A stretch of DNA of 64,000 nt from Xenorhabdus szentirmaii DSM 16338 (GCF_002632585.1 NZ_NIBV01000001.1:1569203-1633202); one strand, 5' to 3'. Shown: positions 1 to 11,195, numbered from the stretch's first letter. Translations and numbers: made by a program. Notes: generated by a model not told the origin, from the sequence alone.

Positions 1-1
1 G

Positions 2-277
2 CAGCACTTTGATGGTCAATATCGTCAGCACGGGCATTATCAAGGCCACGGGCAACCGCGCGCAACATTGGCGGATGCCTGTAAGGTACTGGGTGTCAGT
101 GAAAATGATGATGCAGCAACCATCAAGCGAACCTACCGGAAACTGATGGGGGAACATCACCCTGACAAACTCGTGGCAAAAGGTTTACCACCAGAAATGA
201 TGGAGATTGCGAAACAGAAAGCGCAATCCATCCAAGCGGCTTATGATTTGATTAAAAAAGAGAAAGGTTTTAAATAG
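2..277 (+). CDS. djlA: DjlA co-chaperone, C-terminal end (partial)
   Basis: This is the C-terminal part of the membrane-anchored DnaK co-chaperone DjlA; the 5' part lies outside the window. The open frame enters at base 2 and ends at TAG 275-277. A J domain is visible, with the invariant HPD in [17 protein letters not shown] and the helix IV ending KKEKGFK, nearly identical to the E. coli protein. The J domain stimulates DnaK ATPase at the inner membrane. The glycine/glutamine/histidine-rich stretch just before the J domain is the linker that precedes it in this family. The next gene, rluA, is convergent, matching the djlA-rluA-rapA-polB order of enterobacteria. Identification is firm; only the missing N-terminus is unknown. 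Confidence 0.95.
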   Translation, partial: QHFDGQYRQHGHYQGHGQPRATLADACKVLGVSENDDAATIKRTYRKLMGEHHPDKLVAKGLPPEMMEIAKQKAQSIQAAYDLIKKEKGFK

Positions 278-320
278 CACTTTTTGAATAGCACTTTTGA
301 CAAATCGCACTTTTGGTATT

Positions 321-348
321 CTCCTCGCCCTGACGAACGAGGTTTTAT
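321..348 (+). terminator. Probable terminator after djlA
   Basis: A short hairpin (arms CCTCG 323-327 and CGAGG 338-342) is followed by TTTTA. It lies between the convergent djlA and rluA ends, so it probably ends djlA transcription. The stem is short. Confidence 0.4.
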
Positions 349-407
349 GGCGCACCGGATAAAAATCAAATAACCAGAAAAGGCAAACATCGCCAAAAGG
401 GCGCCCA

Positions 408-1079
408 TTAAAAATCGGCCTTGCACTCAAAATGCATCGGTGTGCCATACTCAGGATGGGTAATCCACAGCTCTTGGGCATGCAGCTGCAAACGAGGTGC
501 GAGCGCCTTTGCCTGAGTATGGGCATAGAACCGGTCACCGAGGATAGGGTTGCCAAGCGCCAGCATATGTACGCGAAGCTGATGGGAACGCCCTGTTATG
601 GGTGCCAGCCTGACGCGGGTGGCGGGTATCTCGTTTTCATACTCCAGCACTTGATATTCAGTTTGTGCTGCTTTACCGGTTTCAAAACAAACTTTTTGCT
701 TCGGTCTGTTTGGCCAGTCACAGATTAAGGGCAGATCCACCACGCCTTCATCCTGTTCCATTTTTCCCCATACCCGGGCGATATACACTTTTTTGGGTTC
801 ACGTTCACGGAACTGGCGTTTAAGCTCACGCTCAGCGGCTTTATGCAATGCAACAACCATGATGCCGCTCGTCGCCATGTCCAGCCGATGTACGGATTCA
901 GCGGCAGGAAACCCGGCCTGTATTCGAGTCATGATACTGTCCTTGTGCTCTTCTGCTTTTCCCGGCACAGAAAGTAACCCACTGGGTTTATTGACAACCA
1001 TAATGTGCTCATCCTGATACAGTACATATAACCAAGGATCAGTCGGGGGATTATAAGACTCCAGCATAGCGGCTCCCAT
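408..1079 (-). CDS. rluA: Dual-specificity rRNA/tRNA pseudouridine synthase RluA
   Basis: RluA converts U746 of 23S rRNA and U32 of several tRNAs to pseudouridine. The 223-residue product matches the family length (about 219 in E. coli). It carries the catalytic HRLDMATSG motif with the active aspartate near residue 66, plus the downstream ITGRSHQLRVHM block typical of the RluA/RsuA fold. The N-terminal MGAAMLESYNPP could start at either methionine (1079 or 1067); the second gives a length closer to E. coli. The gene is convergent with djlA and precedes nothing obvious in an operon; rapA lies upstream on the same strand behind a terminator. No anomalies. Confidence 0.96.
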   Translation of the reverse strand: MGAAMLESYNPPTDPWLYVLYQDEHIMVVNKPSGLLSVPGKAEEHKDSIMTRIQAGFPAAESVHRLDMATSGIMVVALHKAAERELKRQFREREPKKVYIARVWGKMEQDEGVVDLPLICDWPNRPKQKVCFETGKAAQTEYQVLEYENEIPATRVRLAPITGRSHQLRVHMLALGNPILGDRFYAHTQAKALAPRLQLHAQELWITHPEYGTPMHFECKADF

Positions 1080-1134
1080 GATGTGAATAACGCTTATTTA
1101 AATAATAATTGTGAGATTAATGAGATATGGCCAA

Positions 1135-1174
1135 TGAATAAAAACTCAGGGAGTTTCCATGGAAATTCCCTGAG
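1135..1174 (-). terminator. Rho-independent terminator of rapA
   Basis: Arms CTCAGGGA (1145-1152) and TCCCTGAG (1167-1174) form a hairpin. Read on the minus strand it is followed by a T-rich run (TTTTTATT), just after the rapA stop. It separates rapA from rluA. Confidence 0.75.
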
Positions 1175-1205
1175 CTTGAATTAGCTATTTGTTATTCATG
1201 GCGGA

Positions 1206-4115
1206 TTATTGATGAGAAACGACCACCAAACGAATGGCATCGAGACGCCAGTTAGCCTGATCAAGATTGAGCAGTAAATTCTTGTGCTCAGACTCAATGG
1301 CACTCAGCTCATCATCACGGATATTCGGGTTAACCGCTTTCAGTGCTTCCAATCGTGACAACTCGGCTGATAGCACTTCATCCGCCTCTTTCTTCGCCTT
1401 CTCAATCAACTCACGCGCTTGCGCTTCAACCAGAGGCTCAGATTGCTGCAAAATGGCATGGACTTCCTTTTGCACCGCATTGACCAGCTTGCTTGCGTTG
1501 TGGCGATTGATCGCATTTAACTGGCGGTTGAAACTTTCAAACTCCACCTGAGGTGCCAGATTCGTTCCTTTTAGATCCAACAGCAGGCGAACCGGCGTTG
1601 GTGGCAAGAAACGGGTCAATTGCAGATGTTTCGGTGCCTGGGCTTCAACAACATAAATAAGCTCAACCAGCAGAGTTCCCACTGGCAGTGCTTTGTTTTT
1701 AAGGATAGAAACCGCACAGCTTCCGGTATCTCCTGACAGCACCAAATCCAGGCCATTGCGGATGATGGGATGTTCCCAGCTCAGGAATTGCGTATCTTCG
1801 CGGGACAGGGCTTTTTCACGGTCAAATGTAATGGAGCAGCCATCGGTTGGCAATCCCGGAAAATCAGGCACCAGCATATGGTCGGACGGATGCAGGGCAA
1901 TAATATTGTCACTGCGGTCTTCCTGATTAATGCCGATGATATCGAACAGGTTCAGGGCGAAATTCACCAACTCCGGATTGTTATCCTGAGCCGCAATTTT
2001 TTCTGCCAGTTTCTGGCCTTTTTCACCGCCGTTGGAATTCATTTCCAGCAGACGGTCACGGCCCTGCTCTAATTGCTGCTTGAGCTGTTCGTGATGTGTG
2101 CGGCATTCTGCAATAAATTCACTGAAGCCTGTTTGTTCGTTCGGCTTGGCAAGGAAATTCAGCAGCGTCTCATAATATTTGTCATAGATGGAACGGCCTG
2201 TCGGGCAGGTGTGTTCAAAAGCATCCAGACCTTCGTGATACCAACGCAGGAGAATGGACTGAGCCGTATTTTCCAGATAAGGCACACTGATTTTGATATC
2301 GCGGCCCTGACCGATACGATCCAAACGGCCGATGCGCTGTTCCAGCAGATCAGGGTTGAAAGGCAAATCAAACATGACCAGTTGGTTGGCAAACTGGAAG
2401 TTACGTCCTTCTGAACCAATTTCAGAACAAAGCAGCACTTGTGCGCCTTCTTCTTCAGAAGCAAAGTAAGCGGCAGCACGGTCACGCTCCAGCAGGGACA
2501 AGCCTTCATGGAACACCGCGCTGCGAATTGCTTCGCGCTCACGCAGAACCTGCTCCAATTGCAGCGCGGTTTCTGCCTTGGCACAGATCACCAGAACTTT
2601 TTCGTCACGGTTTGCAGTCAGGAAACCCAGCAGCCATTCTACGCGGGGGTCGAAATTCCACCATGTGGCATTTTCCCCTTCGAATTCCTGATAGATCCGC
2701 TCAGGATAGAGCATATCTTTTGCACGGGCTTCTACCGTTTTTTTGGCGCCCATGATTTCAGAAACCTTGATTGCCGTCTGGTATTGGGCCGGCAAGGGTA
2801 ACTTGATTTCGTGCAACTCACGATGCGGGAAACCTTTCACACCACCACGGGTATTACGGAACAGCAGGCGGCTGGTGCCGTGGCGATCCATCAACATGGT
2901 GATCAGTTCGTTGCGGGCATTTTCACTCTCTTCATCTTTATTGCTGTTTGTGGCTTTCAGCAGAGGCTCAATATCCTGCTCACTGATGAGTTCGACAATG
3001 GCATTTTGTTGATCATCGTTCAGTGTTTCACCGGACAACAGCAAAGAGACGGCATCCGCAACAGGTTGGTAATTCTGTTGCTCATCAATAAATGCCTGAT
3101 AATCGTGGAAACGATTCGGGTCCAGCAACCGCAGACGGGCAAAGTGGCTCTCTTGCCCCAATTGTTCAGGTGTTGCCGTCAGCAACAGGACAGAAGGAAT
3201 TTGTTCTGACAGTTGTTCAATCACATGGTATTCGCGGCTTGGGGCTTTTTCACTCCATGCCAGATGATGAGCTTCATCGACAACCATCAAATCCCAGCTG
3301 GCTTCCAGAAGCAGTTCAAAACGCTGTTTGTTGCGGCGAACAAAATCCAGAGAACAGATCACCAATTGTTCTGTTTCAAATGGATTATCACTGTCATGAA
3401 GGGCTTCGGTGTAACGGCCATCATCAAACAGAGAGAAGCGCAGGTTAAACCGGCGCAGCATTTCGACCAGCCACTGGTGCTGCAAGCTGTCAGGGACGAT
3501 GATGAGTACACGCTCTGCACGTCCGGCCATCAATTGTTGATGGATAATCATGCCGGCTTCAATGGTTTTACCCAGACCGACCTCATCAGCCAGCAACACA
3601 CGGGGGGCATGGCGCTTGCCAATTTCATTGGCAATGTGCAGCTGGTGGGGGATCAGGCTGGCTCTTATGCCACGCAGACCACTTTCTGCCAATTTAGATT
3701 GTTCGCTTTGGTGTTTACGGGCGCGGAATCGCAGGGCAAAACGATCCATGCGGTCAATCTGACCAGCAAACAGGCGATCTTGCGGTTTATTAAACGTCAG
3801 CTTGCTATCCAGAAAAACTTCCCGGAGACAGATATTTTCTTCTTCAGTATCTAAGCGGGTACCGACATAGTTCAGCAGGCCATTATCTAGTTGAACGTCA
3901 TCTATTTTGAGTTTCCAGCCTTCGTGACTGGTCACGGTATCACCGACGTTAAACATAACTCGGGTAATGGGGGAATCATTGCGTGAGTAAAGACGGTTTT
4001 CTCCACTGGCAGGAAAAAGCAACGTTACCATGCGCGCATCCAGCGCTACGACTGTTCCTAATCCAAGTTCGCTTTCTGTGTCGCTTATCCAGCGTTGACC
4101 AAGAGTAAATGGCAT
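1206..4115 (-). CDS. rapA: RNA polymerase-associated Swi2/Snf2 ATPase RapA
   Basis: RapA (HepA) binds RNA polymerase and uses ATP hydrolysis to recycle stalled polymerase. The 969 residues match the E. coli length of 968. Visible features are the N-terminal Tudor-like region beginning [20 protein letters not shown], helicase motif [15 protein letters not shown] near residue 180, the DEAH box in [10 protein letters not shown] near 280, the TATPEQ motif III, and the C-terminal helicase lobe with [11 protein letters not shown], a Snf2-family motif VI. The gene lies between polB and rluA in the usual enterobacterial order. It appears intact, and nothing suggests transfer. Confidence 0.97.
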   Translation of the reverse strand: MPFTLGQRWISDTESELGLGTVVALDARMVTLLFPASGENRLYSRNDSPITRVMFNVGDTVTSHEGWKLKIDDVQLDNGLLNYVGTRLDTEEENICLREVFLDSKLTFNKPQDRLFAGQIDRMDRFALRFRARKHQSEQSKLAESGLRGIRASLIPHQLHIANEIGKRHAPRVLLADEVGLGKTIEAGMIIHQQLMAGRAERVLIIVPDSLQHQWLVEMLRRFNLRFSLFDDGRYTEALHDSDNPFETEQLVICSLDFVRRNKQRFELLLEASWDLMVVDEAHHLAWSEKAPSREYHVIEQLSEQIPSVLLLTATPEQLGQESHFARLRLLDPNRFHDYQAFIDEQQNYQPVADAVSLLLSGETLNDDQQNAIVELISEQDIEPLLKATNSNKDEESENARNELITMLMDRHGTSRLLFRNTRGGVKGFPHRELHEIKLPLPAQYQTAIKVSEIMGAKKTVEARAKDMLYPERIYQEFEGENATWWNFDPRVEWLLGFLTANRDEKVLVICAKAETALQLEQVLREREAIRSAVFHEGLSLLERDRAAAYFASEEEGAQVLLCSEIGSEGRNFQFANQLVMFDLPFNPDLLEQRIGRLDRIGQGRDIKISVPYLENTAQSILLRWYHEGLDAFEHTCPTGRSIYDKYYETLLNFLAKPNEQTGFSEFIAECRTHHEQLKQQLEQGRDRLLEMNSNGGEKGQKLAEKIAAQDNNPELVNFALNLFDIIGINQEDRSDNIIALHPSDHMLVPDFPGLPTDGCSITFDREKALSREDTQFLSWEHPIIRNGLDLVLSGDTGSCAVSILKNKALPVGTLLVELIYVVEAQAPKHLQLTRFLPPTPVRLLLDLKGTNLAPQVEFESFNRQLNAINRHNASKLVNAVQKEVHAILQQSEPLVEAQARELIEKAKKEADEVLSAELSRLEALKAVNPNIRDDELSAIESEHKNLLLNLDQANWRLDAIRLVVVSHQ

Positions 4116-4339
4116 AAATTTGGGCTCAATTTTCTGTTAGACAATATTATTCAGGGTTGCAGGATGGCTGCGTTTTGCTTTTGTTGGATATCGATCATCA
4201 TTGGTTATCGATAGGGAAGTTTTCAATAGCATTTTATGACTCATGTTTTTTGCCAATGGGATCACAAAAGTGCCATTGCCCATTAAAGGAGCGATATGTT
4301 AATTGAAGCCGGGCACGTCGTCACCTGCAAAAATATCCA

Positions 4340-6688
4340 TTATTCAAAAGACATGTTTATTTGCCCTGTTTGCAAGGTAAGAAAATCATCTTGAATAAAT
4401 GGCAAGATTGCATCAGCAATGGGCATTAACTGCTTACTGATATAGTGTTCATAATCTGGCGCGGTGACTTGATTTTCCAGGGGGTCGGGACCGGACAGCG
4501 TGATGATGTAGTTGATCCAACCACCATTTTGGTATTGCAGTGGGCGATTATGTTGCTGGTTATACTCATCCGCCAGACGCGCCGCCCGGACATGCGGTGG
4601 AACATTGCGTTGATATTCTGACAATTTGCGGCGCAGACGCTTGCGATAAACAAGGCGCTCATCAAACGCCCCCGACAGTGTATTGGCAATATACTCACGA
4701 ATATAGTCCTGATAAGGCTGCCGGTGAAAAATCAGCGTATACAATTCTTTTTGGAAAATCTGAGCGAGCGGCGTCCAATCGGTTCTTACGGTTTCCAATC
4801 CCTTGAAAATGACCTCATCACCACTTAATCCGGCATACCGCTTTTTGCTGCCTTGCTCCGCTCCCCGGATCGTAGGCATGAAAAAACGCTGATAATGCCG
4901 CTCAAATTCCAGTTCCAGCATGCTTTCAAGGTTGAACTCATTTTTGAGGTGTTCCCGCCACCATTGGTTGACGAATTGTGTCAGAAAATGACCGATCCGG
5001 CAGGCGTCCTCTTCAGAATGAGGGTGCTTTAGCCAGACAAAGGTTGAATCCGTATCGCCATAAATAACCTGATAGCCCTGCGATTCGATTAACTGGCGGG
5101 TTTGGTGCATGATTTTGTGCCCGCGCAAGGTAATTGATGATGTCAGACGAGGATCAAAAAAATGGCAACCGGAAGCCCCAAGAACGCCACAAAACGCATT
5201 CATGATGATTTTCAGGGCTTGGGAAAGCGGGGCATTTTGTTGTTTTTTGGCTTTATCCCGTTCAAGCCAGATTTGCGTCACGATATCAGGAAGGCAATGC
5301 TTCGTGCGGGAAAAAAATGCCTGCCGGAAACCCGGGACAGCATACTCACGGTCAGGCTTGGCAAGTCCCTCAACCATGCCCACCGGATCAATCAGAAACG
5401 TGCGGATTATCGAAGGATAGAGGCTCTTATAATCCAGTACGAGCACCGAATCATACAGCCCCGGAAATGAATCCATCACAAAACCACCGGGGATGGCATT
5501 ATTAAAGTAAGTTGGCTGAACAGGTGCAACATAGCCCATGCGGTGCATTCTTGGCAGATAAAGATGAGTAAACGCGGCGACAGATCCCCCGCTGCGATCG
5601 ACCGCCAATCCGGTGACCGTGGCTCGTTCCAAGAGAAACGCCATTAAACCTGCTTTTTCAAAAATGCGGTTAACCAAAATACAGTCCTGCAAATTATAAT
5701 GGGCGAGGGCCGGCTTATCCTCCTGAAAGCGGCGATTGATTTCATCCATCCGGTCATAGGGATTATCAAGGGCTTTTCCTTCCCCCAATAGCGCTTGTGC
5801 CACGTATTCCAGACTGAATGAAGGAAAGTTCCACGTTGCTGTTTTCAAAGCATCAATGCCATCAATAATCAGGCGACCTTCTGCTGAGGCAAAAAAGTGC
5901 CCGGGTTTGAAGCCGTGTTCCCGCCATTCAAGCAAACCCTGATTGCGCCCAAATTTCAGAGGCACATTATAGCGTTCGGCATGTTTCTGTAAGACCCGCA
6001 AATCAAACTGAATCAAGCTCCAGCCGATAATGGCATCAGGATCGTACACCGCCAGCCATTCATTGAGCTTTTTCAGCATCTGCGGTCGGCTGGCAACATA
6101 CTCCAGCTTGAAATCGGGCTTCTGCGGAGTGCCATTCTCTGGCCCTAACATAAACACGGTTTTTTCACCGCATCCTGCCAGCCCAATGGAATATAACTCC
6201 CCATTCTGGTTGGTTTCGATATCCAGAGATACCCATTTAAGGGAGGGGCGGTAATCAGGATTAGGCTTCATTTGATACATTCCGTCTGGTTTCTGGCTTA
6301 ACCAGACGGGGGCCGTAACAAAGCGTTCCATCATAAACCTGTCGGGCGGGCGGATATCTGTTTCGTAAAGTGGGACACCCAGCTCTCTGAACACTTTTTC
6401 CAGATGCTGCAACTGGCGGTATTGGGTGCAATACAGGGCAGCGACGGGTTGGCGGTTGAAATCTTTCAGGGGCAATAATTTCAGCTCGCAGTATCGTTCT
6501 TGCCCGAGTAATGGCCTGACTTTGGGCAAATCACGCTGGGGCAGAAAGGCAACGGCTTTTTGGTGAGGGATGGTAATGCACCGGATACCGGAATCCGTCG
6601 CCAGCCAATACACTAACTCAATGCCGGATGGTGTATCTTTCCAGTGTCGAGTGAGTATGAAACCTTGTTCGGCGTGATTTATCTGCAT
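4340..6688 (-). CDS. polB: DNA polymerase II (family B)
   Basis: Pol II is the SOS-inducible, proofreading family B polymerase used in replication restart and lesion bypass. The product has 782 residues against 783 in E. coli. Motifs in order are exonuclease motif I SLDIETN near residue 155, polymerase motif [11 protein letters not shown], motif [15 protein letters not shown] and motif C YGDTDS, which carries the two catalytic aspartates. All expected active-site residues are present. The start ATG at 6688 gives [16 protein letters not shown], which aligns with the family start. Upstream is a weak LexA-like palindrome. In E. coli polB is followed by ara genes; here it borders an AT-rich accessory stretch. 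Confidence 0.97.
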   Translation of the reverse strand: MQINHAEQGFILTRHWKDTPSGIELVYWLATDSGIRCITIPHQKAVAFLPQRDLPKVRPLLGQERYCELKLLPLKDFNRQPVAALYCTQYRQLQHLEKVFRELGVPLYETDIRPPDRFMMERFVTAPVWLSQKPDGMYQMKPNPDYRPSLKWVSLDIETNQNGELYSIGLAGCGEKTVFMLGPENGTPQKPDFKLEYVASRPQMLKKLNEWLAVYDPDAIIGWSLIQFDLRVLQKHAERYNVPLKFGRNQGLLEWREHGFKPGHFFASAEGRLIIDGIDALKTATWNFPSFSLEYVAQALLGEGKALDNPYDRMDEINRRFQEDKPALAHYNLQDCILVNRIFEKAGLMAFLLERATVTGLAVDRSGGSVAAFTHLYLPRMHRMGYVAPVQPTYFNNAIPGGFVMDSFPGLYDSVLVLDYKSLYPSIIRTFLIDPVGMVEGLAKPDREYAVPGFRQAFFSRTKHCLPDIVTQIWLERDKAKKQQNAPLSQALKIIMNAFCGVLGASGCHFFDPRLTSSITLRGHKIMHQTRQLIESQGYQVIYGDTDSTFVWLKHPHSEEDACRIGHFLTQFVNQWWREHLKNEFNLESMLELEFERHYQRFFMPTIRGAEQGSKKRYAGLSGDEVIFKGLETVRTDWTPLAQIFQKELYTLIFHRQPYQDYIREYIANTLSGAFDERLVYRKRLRRKLSEYQRNVPPHVRAARLADEYNQQHNRPLQYQNGGWINYIITLSGPDPLENQVTAPDYEHYISKQLMPIADAILPFIQDDFLTLQTGQINMSFE

Positions 6689-7505
6689 AAGGTGATTTTC
6701 TTAAGGCAAATGTCAACTATCTTGGGAGAATGGTTTTAATTATAACACTACATATGGTTATTTATACAGTATTTTGTATTGAAAATAAAAACGTGTTAAG
6801 AAAAAGGGAGTTATATCCACTCCCTCAAAAAAATTGACTCACTACTATTTATTACATTTCTTCTGAACTTATACACCTGCTGGCATTCACATAACAGGTG
6901 CAATAAAGGGCAATAAATAGCATGTATGGCCAGAGGCGGATATTTGCAACCCCAAATGGGGCTATCACGGGTAACTGAAAAAGGCAAAAAGCACAATTTG
7001 ATTAGCATAAATTTTTATTTATTGAATTATATTTTTATTATATATATTTAATTTAATTTTGAAATTAACAGAGAAACAATACATACACTAATTAATTACA
7101 AACTTAAGGTAATAATAAATCAGGGATTGATGGTTTATGTATTTTAAAAAACCACAAAGAGATGAGAAAATAGCCTGAGATACGGTTATAAATTAGATTG
7201 CTATTGTATTTGTACTGTACTTATTTTTATATCAAAGTATTCATGAATTCTCCTGGTGATACTCGAGATGGGTACTGCATTTTCACCCAAATGTGGTAGT
7301 GAAGAGTTATTATATCGCGTTGAATTTCATATTTTTTATCCGTCCGACCATTAATTGAATATAATCTTTTTTTATCAAAATTAAAATAGGTGAAAAACAC
7401 CCTTGAAAAGAGATCATGAAAAATGATAAGAAATATAATACAAATTCTTAATTTCACTTTGATATAGTTTTATTTTAATGGTTTTAATTAACAGGAATCT
7501 AAAGA
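6689..7505. other. AT-rich intergenic stretch without a clear gene
   Basis: No convincing gene is seen. There is a minus-strand hairpin with a T-run (GGGAGT 6806-6811, ACTCCC 6819-6824). Two minus-strand open frames (6811-7008 and 7227-7457) lack good ribosome binding sites and recognisable motifs. The hairpin overlaps the stop of the first, so a decayed or very small minus-strand gene cannot be excluded. Base composition is much more AT-rich than the flanking housekeeping genes. Confidence 0.4.
6754..6769 (-). promoter_or_regulatory. Candidate LexA (SOS) box upstream of polB
   Basis: The 16-mer ATGGTTATTTATACAG agrees at 12 of 16 positions with CTGTATATATATACAG. The right half-site (ATACAG) is perfect and the left half is degenerate. 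It lies about 66 bp upstream of the polB start. E. coli polB is LexA-controlled, which supports the call, but the left half is weak. Confidence 0.35.
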
Positions 7506-7982
7506 ATGAAAATGCATATTACCGATACTCAAAATGTACAAAATGAAGAATATATAATTAAAAGCCTCTGGGAATATAATCAGAATTATGACAATGTAGA
7601 TATCAAACCTCTATTTATCTCTTTTACGGATGAATCCAACCAAATAGTCGCCGGGCTTGTATCCAGAACCTGGTGGGGAAGTCTTGAAATTCAATATTTA
7701 TGGGTGAGTGAGCAGTATCGTAAAAAAGGCTTGGGAAAACAGCTTATGTTACAAGCCGAAAAAGAAGCATTAAGCCGATCTTGCCATATGGCTTATGTAG
7801 ATACTTTTAGTTTTCAAGCGAGAGGCTTTTATGAGAAGTTGGGTTACAAAGTTTACGGACAGCTTGAAGGATATGCACATCATCACACTCGTTTCTATCT
7901 TGCCAAGCAATTCAACAAACCTGATTCTGACCATGTGATACAAGATCTTGATCATGTGCTGCAAAATGAAGTCACTTTATAA
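7506..7982 (+). CDS. GNAT-family N-acetyltransferase
   Basis: This is a 158-residue acetyltransferase of the GNAT fold, predicted to move an acetyl group from acetyl-CoA to an amine. The acetyl-CoA binding motif A is visible as VSEQYRKKGLGKQLM (the R/Q-x-x-G-x-G/A loop) near residues 82-96. It is followed by the motif B region SFQARGFYEKLGYKVYGQL, typical of single-domain cytosolic GNATs. The last 25 residues (from NKPDSDH) extend beyond the usual fold end. The substrate cannot be read from sequence. The gene stands alone, with AT-rich flanks on both sides and a strong hairpin terminator downstream, which suggests an acquired monocistronic gene. Confidence 0.85.
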   Translation: MKMHITDTQNVQNEEYIIKSLWEYNQNYDNVDIKPLFISFTDESNQIVAGLVSRTWWGSLEIQYLWVSEQYRKKGLGKQLMLQAEKEALSRSCHMAYVDTFSFQARGFYEKLGYKVYGQLEGYAHHHTRFYLAKQFNKPDSDHVIQDLDHVLQNEVTL

Positions 7983-8578
7983 CGACTGCCTGTGTGACTG
8001 ATCCCTACCGTTAACGGCATAGGCACCTGCATATTGCCAAACTGACCCAACGTATGCAAGGCAAGTTGGGTCAGTTTTTCAGATGAATATTCTGTAATCA
8101 TATGGGATTGTCGAACAGACCATAATTTGCATCAATGAGCAGACTGCCTTGCAATTCAGATCACAGGCCCCGGAATGGCTCATATTCAGGTGATGGGCCT
8201 TATGATTATGGGTAATAAACTTTAGCCAGACGTTTTAATTATTAAGTTTTGTGAAATTGAAAAATAACATGAATAGACATCAATATATTGATAAATCGAA
8301 TCCTGAATAGCGTTGAGTTACGATAAATAATTACCCATGGTTTAAACATAATTTTCAAAAAAAACGCAGTGCAATAATGGAAAAATCATTAATTTGGAAA
8401 TTAAAGATATTATGACTTTTATTTAATTACTTCCATTGAGTGATATTAACTTATTTAATTATATGGAAGTTTTACTATCCTAATTGTATTTAACGACCTT
8501 TTGTTACCATTTTTATTGACTAATATTCTTAATGACTTTATGGAAAATATGAATATTAATTAAATCTGGTAAATATCG
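7983..8578. other. Intergenic stretch with possible coding relic
   Basis: Besides the terminator at 8039-8079, no intact gene is seen. On the minus strand, roughly 8101-8160 reads as a protein-like segment (ELQGSLLIDANYGLFDNPI then stop). Before it, after one in-frame stop, comes another protein-like run around 8160-8200. This may be the tail of a decayed gene. The remainder to 8578 is very AT-rich and probably holds the promoter of the next gene. Confidence 0.35.
8039..8079 (+). terminator. Strong hairpin terminator after the GNAT gene
   Basis: A perfect 13-bp stem (8039-8051 and 8065-8077) has AAA/TTT at its base and continues into TTTTTC. It can work in both directions. Confidence 0.8.
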
Positions 8579-10276
8579 ATGAATAATAACCCTAATAAAT
8601 TGACTCAGGCAGACTTCAAGGCCTTACTGTTATTTATAGTTTTCATGCTGATTTATTTGTTACCTGGTATTTATGGGCATACTCCCTGGAAACAAGATGA
8701 GAATTATAGTTTTGGCATTATTCAAACCATGTATGAGACAGGTAATTGGCTGGTTCCTGTGAATGCGGGGCAGGCTTTCATGGAAAAGCCTCCTTTGTAT
8801 TATTGGACGGCAACTTCATTTGTACATCTGTTATCTCACTGGCTTCCGATGCATGATGCTGCCAGAACCGCGTCTTTATTATTTTCTATAACGAGTTTTT
8901 CTTTTTTCATTTTGTTGGCCCGACGTGTATTTGATGTCAAAAATTTCACCGATCATCGGATATGGATTGCTTTTGCGTTATATGCGAGCGCGCCCGGATT
9001 GGTTCGCCACAGTCATGACATGTTTACTGATACTTCCTTGATAGCAGGAACAATCATTGGCTTATATGGCTTGCAGGGATTAATCAAAAACGAAAAAATT
9101 GTTTATTCCTGTTTATGGTTAACTATTGGTACGGCTGCAACACTCTTATCAAAAGGTGTCCTTATTCCCGGCCTATTGTGGATATGCCTTGTTCTGGCAC
9201 CTGTGTTCCTGAAACAGTGCCGGACGCCACAATATTGGCGAAATGCCTTCATTTCAGGTGTCATTGCACTGATTTTAATTCTGCCATGGCCGGTTATGCT
9301 GTTTATTGAACATGCAGACTTATTCAAAATTTGGTTTTGGGACAATAACATTGGTCGTTTTTTAGGTTTTTCTGTTGAAGATTTAGGCGCCCAGGGAAAT
9401 CTGACCATGATCCCGGAAGCCGTGTTGTTTTTTGCACTGCCATCGGGCATTCTGGCTTTTATTTTTATATTAAAGCACCCGATTAAGGTCTTTTCGGATC
9501 AGCATTATTTTCTTTGTGCCGCTTTTGCTGTATCCGGCGTTATTTTATTGCAAATATCCGCCTCTGGCCGTGCATTATATTTATTGCCTTTTATTGCGCC
9601 AATGGCAATATTGGCCAGTGCAATTTTCGTTCATCTGCCTGAAAAAATGCATCGGTATTTCAGTCTGTTTTCTTCCACATTATGGTCTTTTCTGATTGTA
9701 TTTTTGTGGAGCAGTTATTTTGCCTCACTTTCTGATACCTATAAACATTGGCTGGCACCATTAGGCCGATGGCTCCCCATGAACTACCAGATGCACTTTT
9801 CTGCGATGATATTTGGGATCGCCATTTTAATAACTGCGGTATGGATAGCGAAAAATTGGCTGATTTCAGGATCACCGGCATTACGTGCCGCTCAGAATTG
9901 GGTATTGGGCATTGTGACGGTTTGGGGGTTGGTATTTACATTATTTGTGGGCTGGATTGATTATGCCAAAGGCTATAAATACGTATTCCTTGACTTAAAG
10001 CGGGAATTGACAGGGGTATATCAGGACAGCCAATGCATGGCATCATATAACATTGGAGAATCTGAAGCCCCAATGCTTTATTACTTTGCCCACATTTTAC
10101 TTCAGAGGCAAAAGACATTTACGCTTCCGGAACAGTGTGAATGGTTGATGGTTTTGTCTGAAGACATTAATCCTGCACCTGAAGGAATGACATTATTTTG
10201 GCATGGACATAGATCTGAGCAATATCGTGAAAATTTAGTGGTTTATAAGAAAGTTGTGTTAAACGATATACAATAA
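8579..10276 (+). CDS. ArnT/PMT-like polyprenyl-phosphate glycosyltransferase (GT-C membrane enzyme)
   Basis: This 565-residue polytopic inner-membrane protein resembles the glycosyltransferase 39/83 superfamily, which includes ArnT (lipid A aminoarabinose transferase). After the first membrane helix a periplasmic loop contains WKQDENYSFG, with the acidic DE pair that is catalytic in GT-C enzymes. It is followed by MEKPPLYYW, the typical family signature. About ten further hydrophobic helices and a soluble C-terminal domain follow. Length is near ArnT (550). It is not within an arn operon, so the donor and acceptor are uncertain; lipid A, O-antigen or protein modification are all possible. The start ATG at 8579 has only a weak ribosome binding site. 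Confidence 0.8.
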   Translation: MNNNPNKLTQADFKALLLFIVFMLIYLLPGIYGHTPWKQDENYSFGIIQTMYETGNWLVPVNAGQAFMEKPPLYYWTATSFVHLLSHWLPMHDAARTASLLFSITSFSFFILLARRVFDVKNFTDHRIWIAFALYASAPGLVRHSHDMFTDTSLIAGTIIGLYGLQGLIKNEKIVYSCLWLTIGTAATLLSKGVLIPGLLWICLVLAPVFLKQCRTPQYWRNAFISGVIALILILPWPVMLFIEHADLFKIWFWDNNIGRFLGFSVEDLGAQGNLTMIPEAVLFFALPSGILAFIFILKHPIKVFSDQHYFLCAAFAVSGVILLQISASGRALYLLPFIAPMAILASAIFVHLPEKMHRYFSLFSSTLWSFLIVFLWSSYFASLSDTYKHWLAPLGRWLPMNYQMHFSAMIFGIAILITAVWIAKNWLISGSPALRAAQNWVLGIVTVWGLVFTLFVGWIDYAKGYKYVFLDLKRELTGVYQDSQCMASYNIGESEAPMLYYFAHILLQRQKTFTLPEQCEWLMVLSEDINPAPEGMTLFWHGHRSEQYRENLVVYKKVVLNDIQ

Positions 10277-10385
10277 AGTGAGTATAATTCATTGAATTTA
10301 AATTAAATGTGGTGGTTTTTCACTTATTTTATGAATGGCGGATTAAACACGCTTTGTGCCACCTAAAGTCATCACGATTAAGCGG

Positions 10386-10418
10386 TGATATTGAGGGGGG
10401 CTTATCCCCTCAATATCA
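10386..10418. terminator. Hairpin between convergent ArnT-like gene and thiQ
   Basis: A perfect 13-bp inverted repeat (10386-10398 and 10406-10418, TGATATTGAGGGG and its complement) sits between convergent genes. There is no strong T-run, so the terminator call is moderate. Confidence 0.5.
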
Positions 10419-10499
10419 GCAATGTATTTTCTGGCTCTGAATAATGATAATTTATATTCGAGTTGACTTCTTTCCACGGCATTTTTCTCAATGTTTAAT

Positions 10500-11195
10500 T
10501 CAATTGATCCCCAAAATGGCAGCCTCAGCGACATCGCCATTGACTAATCTTTCTGTTGCGCCGTCATACAGGATTTTTCCGTCCACAATCAGCAACGAAC
10601 GAGGTGCAATTTTCGTGGCATCATCAAGATTATGAGACACCATCAATAACGTAATTTGCCGCTCAGTACATATTTGTTCCAGCAATTCCAGCATTTCATT
10701 GCGCAGGGCAGGGTCAAGGGCAGAAAACGGTTCATCCAACAATAAAATGGGGTGATGGCGAACGAAACAACGCGCTAATGCTGCCCTCTGACGTTGCCCG
10801 CCAGAGAGCTGAGAAGGCAGGCGAGGCAAATAAGTTTCCAGCGAAACCTGAGCGGCAATATGTTGAAGGGCTTTTTTTTGCTCTGCGCTCAGGCGTAAAC
10901 CGGGATGCAATCCTAATCCAATGTTTTGCTCAATGGTTAAATGGGAAAACAGATTATTTTCTTGAAACAGCATTGAAACAGGCCGGTTGGCAGGAGGGGT
11001 ATGGGTATGATTTTCTCCATTCAGCCAAATGTTGCCGGATTCAGGAAACTGAAAGCCAGCGATTAAATTTAATAATGTGCTTTTACCTGCCCCGCTTGGG
11101 CCGAGGATCGCAATGCGTTCCCCTGCCTTAATTGACATATCAAAATACATGGGAAACTGTGCATAGGTATAAGTAACATTTTCGAGTTTAATCAT
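10500..11195 (-). CDS. thiQ: Thiamine ABC transporter ATP-binding protein ThiQ
   Basis: ThiQ is the ATPase of the ThiBPQ importer for thiamine, thiamine phosphate and TPP. The ABC motifs are complete: Walker [10 protein letters not shown], signature [13 protein letters not shown], Walker B ILLLDEP and switch SHN. The start is placed at the ATG giving [11 protein letters not shown], which aligns with E. coli ThiQ and gives 231 residues (232 in E. coli). An upstream in-frame start at 11219 would add eight residues overlapping thiP more deeply. The gene overlaps thiP by 8 bases, implying translational coupling, and is the last gene of the riboswitch-controlled operon. Confidence 0.95.
   Translation of the reverse strand: MIKLENVTYTYAQFPMYFDMSIKAGERIAILGPSGAGKSTLLNLIAGFQFPESGNIWLNGENHTHTPPANRPVSMLFQENNLFSHLTIEQNIGLGLHPGLRLSAEQKKALQHIAAQVSLETYLPRLPSQLSGGQRQRAALARCFVRHHPILLLDEPFSALDPALRNEMLELLEQICTERQITLLMVSHNLDDATKIAPRSLLIVDGKILYDGATERLVNGDVAEAAILGIN

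Noticed and set aside
2159..3854. Many long open frames antisense to rapA
   Set aside because: They are shadows of the conserved rapA coding strand and carry no domain or start signal.
6811..7457. Two small minus-strand frames between polB and the GNAT gene
   Set aside because: They have weak or absent ribosome binding sites, no motifs and AT-rich composition that favours chance frames; kept only as a note in the gap entry.
10343..10540. 65-codon minus-strand frame after thiQ
   Set aside because: It overlaps the thiQ end and the hairpin at 10386-10418, and it has no recognisable domain or ribosome binding site.
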